Assembly: GCF_030269925.1 (NCBI RefSeq) | Contig: NC_085124.1 | Coordinates: 11,098,001-11,162,000 of the forward strand | From: Bombyx mori | Taxonomy: Eukaryota > Arthropoda > Insecta > Lepidoptera > Bombycidae | Length of the DNA stretch: 64,000 bases | Direction of reading: 5' to 3' | Shown: one piece after another, positions 27,701-33,700 of the stretch | Layout: every line of letters begins with the position of its first letter | Position numbering within the stretch: position 1 is the first letter of the stretch | Notes under the pieces: model-generated | What the model saw: the letters and a program-made list of their open reading frames with translations, nothing else | Told to the model about the DNA's origin: nothing | Databases searched by the model: none | Program-made: the position numbers and the translations under genes

Positions 27701-30700
27701 TGCTCGAGCTTCTCCTGGCGGATGAGCTCCTCCCGCAGCGCCAGCTCCCGCTCGTGCTCGGCCTTCTCCAGCGTCTCCCAGGCGCGGTTGATGTCGTGGA
27801 TCATGCGGCCCTCGCGCGGCGTGTACGGGCGCTGGTTGGCGGCGCGCATGCGCGACTGCAGCGTGAACAGCAGCACCTCCAGGTTGCCCTTCTCCACGAA
27901 CCTGGACACATAACATAACATTAAGATATAGGAATTTCGTTTACTCAACATTTACTTCTTTTTCTCCACCTTATCCGATTAGATTTTTTTTTTGCTTATA
28001 TGGGCGGACGAGCTCACAGCCCACCTGGTGTTAAGTGGTTACTGGAGCCCATAGACATCTACGACACCCACCTTGAGATATAAGTTCTAAAGTCTCAAGT
28101 ATAGTTACAACAGCTGTCCCACCCTTCAAACCGAAACGCATTACTGCTTCACGGCAGAAATAGGCATATAGGTGGGGCCGGTACAGCAAATTATTCTATT
28201 CCATTATCTTCTATCAGTCGCCATCTCAACACTCATTCCTCTCTCTCATATCGTCATTCACACACTCCATTCATGTCTTCTTCGGCCGACCTCTTCCTGC
28301 ACTACCATTTCCATACATCTCCTAGTCACATGTATCTTCTCTCTACGCTTCCACACCACACTAACCGTATTATGGACATGTAACATGCTTTTTCAACATT
28401 CACTATTTGAAATTTTTAATATATTTTAAATGTCAATAAGAAGTGTGCCAACTTTAGATTGAACCATGTTAAGCTTTGTACAACACAGCATACTTAAAAT
28501 TCAGCTTGTATTTTTCGCGTGGAACCCGAACGAAAACAGACAAAAAAAAGGTTAAAATCAGATAATGAATACTTGCAAATATATTCATTCAATCACACAT
28601 CTGGACCAGTTTCCACGCTCTCATGTCCCACATAGCTCGACAACACATACTTAGGCGGTTTCTCGACGGTGCGATAGTTCGCGAACTGAATCAATTGTTG
28701 ACGCACTCCCTCCAGAGAGTTCGCGAATGTTCTGTCGCCGAGCGCCTCGATTGTTCGCTCGATCCACTGCAGGAGATCGCTGTGAATAAAAATAATATTT
28801 ATCTATTTATTTAAATTGTATGTTAAAATTAACTTAATAATTCATAAAATTAATTGAATTAATAAAAATTGTCTTGTGGGATATAACAAACAAAACGCAT
28901 TAAAAGTTACGATAGCCATTTTACAATGTAATGGAAACATTGGCTTCATGTCGGTAGAAGGTATTCTCTATGTTACTATCTATGACCATCGCCTTATCCA
29001 CTGAATCACTGATGCTACCTTAATAACGTTTATCGCGATAACTGGCACACGAACTCAAATCAAATCAAATCAAAAAAAATTTACTCAACATAAATGAAAG
29101 TACATAACTTGTTGAACGTCAAAAGAACTACCGCCAATTCACAAAAACGCAAGAAACTCAGCGGGCATGTCTTTTTTTGTTAATATTAGATAAAAATATA
29201 TATATTAGATAATTTTTTTATATATTCATTTTTACAATGAACAACGTAACAATGATTGCAATATTAAAATGCCTGGAGCGAGCAACTCATTCCCACTTTG
29301 TGCAATCTTCTAGATAATCATTGACTTTATAGTAAGCTTTATTGCACAGATGTTCTTTAATAGTTTTCTTAAACCTATGCATATGTAGGTTCTGAACATC
29401 TTGTGGGATTTTGTTGTACAGGCGCACAGACAAACACCCGAATGAATTTCGTATCTTATGTAACCTACTCATCGGCACAACAAGTTTGTGGTTGTTCACT
29501 TCACAACTTTCAACGGTCACCGTGACTGACCTGGTGAGCGACTCGTATTCCTGCATCATCTTGTCGTTTTCCATCGCGATACCGACGACCTTTCCGATCC
29601 TCTTGCCTTGGACTGTCTCCTGCTTCATCTTGCTGAAGTAGTGATAGTACGTCACCACGTACGTGATGATGGACTTCTCGTCGGGATGGTCGACAGCGAT
29701 GTCTGTTGGTGAACATCATTTTAGTCATTCAATTTAAGTCACGTGAATAGTATATCTCAAGGGGGGTGGCGCATTTACGTCGTAAATGTCTATGGGCTCC
29801 AGTAACCACTTAACACCAGGTGGGCTGTGAGCTAGTCCACCCTCAGACCTCTTGTGAGTCCGCACGGGTAGGTACCACCACCCTGCCTATTTCTGCCGTG
29901 AAGCAGTAGCGCGTTTCGGTTTGAAGGGCGGGACAGCCGCTGTAACTATACATAGACCTTGGAACTTATATCTCAAGGTGGGTGGCGCATTTACGTCGTA
30001 GATGTCTAAGGGCTCCAGTAACCACTTAACACCAGGTGGGCTGTGAGCTCTACCACTCATCGAAGCAAAAAAAAAAAAGAGAACTCGTAACTGACCTTCC
30101 GCGTCAAGCAACTTGGTGAGTCCAAGCTTTTCCTCGGCAACGTTGAAGGCGTTGTTAAGGTTGTGGATAGGGTTGCTCCTGTGCAGTTTCTCGAACTGAA
30201 CAAGGTCGGGCCTGTGCTTGTGTATGATCGCGTTGAACGCCAACCCGTCCCGCCAGGACGTCGTGAAGTTGCGGACGTTCACGTTGTTATAACCCGCCGT
30301 CTTCATTTGACACCAAAGAAGGAGAGCGTCCTTCGCCGATTTCGTTTCCTTGTTGTCGGTTTCTTCGATTGTAATGTCTTGGATCTTGAAAAATAAAACA
30401 TTTACAGATCAAATTACGGAATAATGTAATCGATGCATTGTGAATGTATTATATGCATTATATGAAATTCTATTCAAGGAATTTGGGAACAAGATCCAAG
30501 TTTAGCCACTGATACTATATAACCTCATTATTCTCTCCTCAATGACCTTATTTTACTCAAATTCATCAGACCAATCTCAACATTCTTGCCTTCCATTCGT
30601 CTTAGGATATCTATAATACGGCTGTATTTCGAAATTCTGTTCTAGGAATTTGGGAATTAAACCCAAGTTTAGCCACTGATACTATATAACCTCCTAACTA

Positions 30701-33700
30701 ATTCATTATTCTCTCCTCAATGACCTTCTTTTACTCAAATTCATCAGATCGATCCTAAGCATTCTTGCCTTCCATTCGTCTCAGGATCTCTATAGTACGG
30801 CTGGCTATACTACCAGAGATCATACGTATAGGTATGTTGAAAGTGGAATTTTACTAAAAATCAATTAATTATCGTACTAATAATATAAGGTTCGTATTTT
30901 GTTTTCTTACCTGGAAGCGCAGAATGATAGTCCAGATGAGACCAAGACTGAGCCTAGGGTTGCCGTCGACGATGTCATGGGACCCCATGTTCTCCAGGTG
31001 CACTCTTTGTTCGCGCAGAAACTGAAGCGCCTTGTCCACGTTCTCCAAGCAGTGGATACGCATTTTGCCTTTTGTTGGACGAGGCTGCGGAAAGACGATC
31101 ATTGAAATATGAAACTACCGTCATTAGTGGCGTTCGTCTTATTTATACTACTTCTAACTACTCTAATACTTTTTTTTATTATTATTGAAGGATTACTGGT
31201 GGCCCGGAGGCCTTTCCAGTTTCACCAGGACAGGTGGGCGAGGAAAGGCTCAGCCAGGAGGGCGACTCTAATGCTGTATTGATTTTCATTGTACTAGTTA
31301 CTAGGCTGCTCAGATTCTCAAGAAGGATATAATAAATATTTCGTAGGGACGCAAACCGAACCACAACCTAATTAATTTAAATTAATTGTTTATTTAAATA
31401 ATTATTTAATTAATTAATTTATTAATTTAAATTTAATTTTTAAGATTAGTTACTTGTAAATGGCATAACAACCAAGAAGTGAGATTATTTATGCCTACTT
31501 CTATTAAATTTTCTTCTGTCTTAATTTATTTTAATTGAGATTAATATATCAATTTAATTAATAGCGAACACTCTTTAAATCGTTCGATGAAGTCTTGGAT
31601 TTATTTATTTCGGTGAGTCACAACAGTAACAGAATATCTAAATATTGAATTGAATCTAAATATTGAAGTTACTAGAATATAATCAGTCAGTGAATATGAA
31701 ACAATGGGAGTTTCCCACTGAGTGAAAATATAAAAATAATTACAGAGAAATTACATACTCTTAAACTACATTATATACTAATGTTATTTGCACGTTATTA
31801 AAAACGGTTTTTTTATATTGTCCAAAATAATACGATTCCACTTAAATTTTAGTTTAGAAAATCATAACGTAAAACTATAACGATCCGTGACCGATATACA
31901 TATATACAAACGTTTAAGTTTATTTTAGCAACCGCCATCCAGTATGTAACCGACGGCTTCAAACTAAAATCCAAAATTGTATCTTACAAATAAATTCCTC
32001 TTGTGATTCTATAAATAACGGCGGAAAACCTGTGGTAGGCGGCATTAAGGTAAATATCACTGTGGATATTATTTTTATATGTTATATTTATTATGTACCG
32101 CTCTTTATTTTATATTATTTCCGTATTTCAATTATTTATTTTTTATTTAATAAAAATGACTAAGGCTTGTGATATGCACATGATGAATAGCGCTTATACA
32201 AAAACCACTGATCTTATAAGTTCGTATCGCTAATGTTGAAAACCTAGCAAACCCAAATAACTGTCACCCATAAGTTTCACAATATTGACTGAATTAATAA
32301 CAGTATGCGCAACGCACACACATATAAGGACGTATTTGAGCAATAACTGAGTATTGGTCTCTCGCTGCAAACATAGCCTACGTGCGTAATTTTATGAATT
32401 TTTATTAAGACTAGTGGTCCCGCAGTAGTCGAAATTCGACTATAATTCTTTGACTATATTTCTTTATTATAATTTAATATATTCTCAATTTGACCACAGA
32501 CGTCAAGAACAAAAGTTTGACAATAAATAAATAGTATGCATGCGTGTGTGTGTGTCAAATACATGTAGTGTGTGTAATGTTTTCTTTATTGATTAAATGT
32601 ATCTTGTATGCATTATTTAAAAAAAATATTATCAGTGTGCACTTCTTCTCTATATTCTCTATAAGTGTGGAGAATTTCATACTCCTCCGTCGGCGCAATT
32701 CTCGTAAAAAGATATACAAAGTTTTTGCTTCGCGTATTAATATATAGATTCTAACTTAAACATACCAGTCTCTCTCCAGACAGCACCTCGAGTAGTCTGA
32801 TAAGCATCTTTCCATCTCTCATATCGACGTACAGATCCCCAATTCGGAACCCGACGCGAACTAAATGTGAGTTCACCCATTTTTGAAATGTCTTCTTTTG
32901 CACGCTCTCTCGTTCGTCTGTAATAAAAGTACGGACATTATGCTATCAGGTAATTTACAGAATAAGTACGGCATATATTTAGAGAAACAATTATTAATGT
33001 GTTTCATGTTGATTTACGTTAAACAAACCTAAGGAAACATTAAAGTAATTAATGTAAAGTACACGCATAGCTATTAATAGAAGTATAAGTAAAATTCCAG
33101 CGAATGTTAACATAATAACCGCCAGTGGGGTCGTCCGCGGCGGGGAGACCAGATAGGCGGTCGTCCTGCCTTCTTCTCGGGCAGTGGAGGATGGTCGCGC
33201 CCGTTCATCGTCGACGACTCCATTGTAATAAATCAAACAAGACAATACGGCCCTAGGTGTTGAATTCCGAATATAATACTGGTAATACGAGATGGGGATC
33301 AGGTGGCTGGTCGCACGCTTCAGAGCGTAAAGCTTAGGTCTTAACTGAACTACCTCATTATCTTTCTAAACATAAAAAAAAATCACAGTACCAACTCACT
33401 TGTCACTTGAATCAACCAATAACTTACCCCATCCCTATTGAAATGTATTAGAAAAAAAAAACACAATAACGAAAACAATAAAACGTAATTGTATCCATCG
33501 ATTAAAATAAAACTGACTCACTTTACGCTACATTTACAATCATAGTATCAACAATAATTATTTGAACAACATAAAATCACAATATCGATAAGGCACATCA
33601 CAAACTGACCTCTCAACTCTGACACGACTTTGTCATAATACACTTCTAATCCTGGCACCTCTACATCTACTCCCTTTTTTATGAGATCGTAACACTCGGT

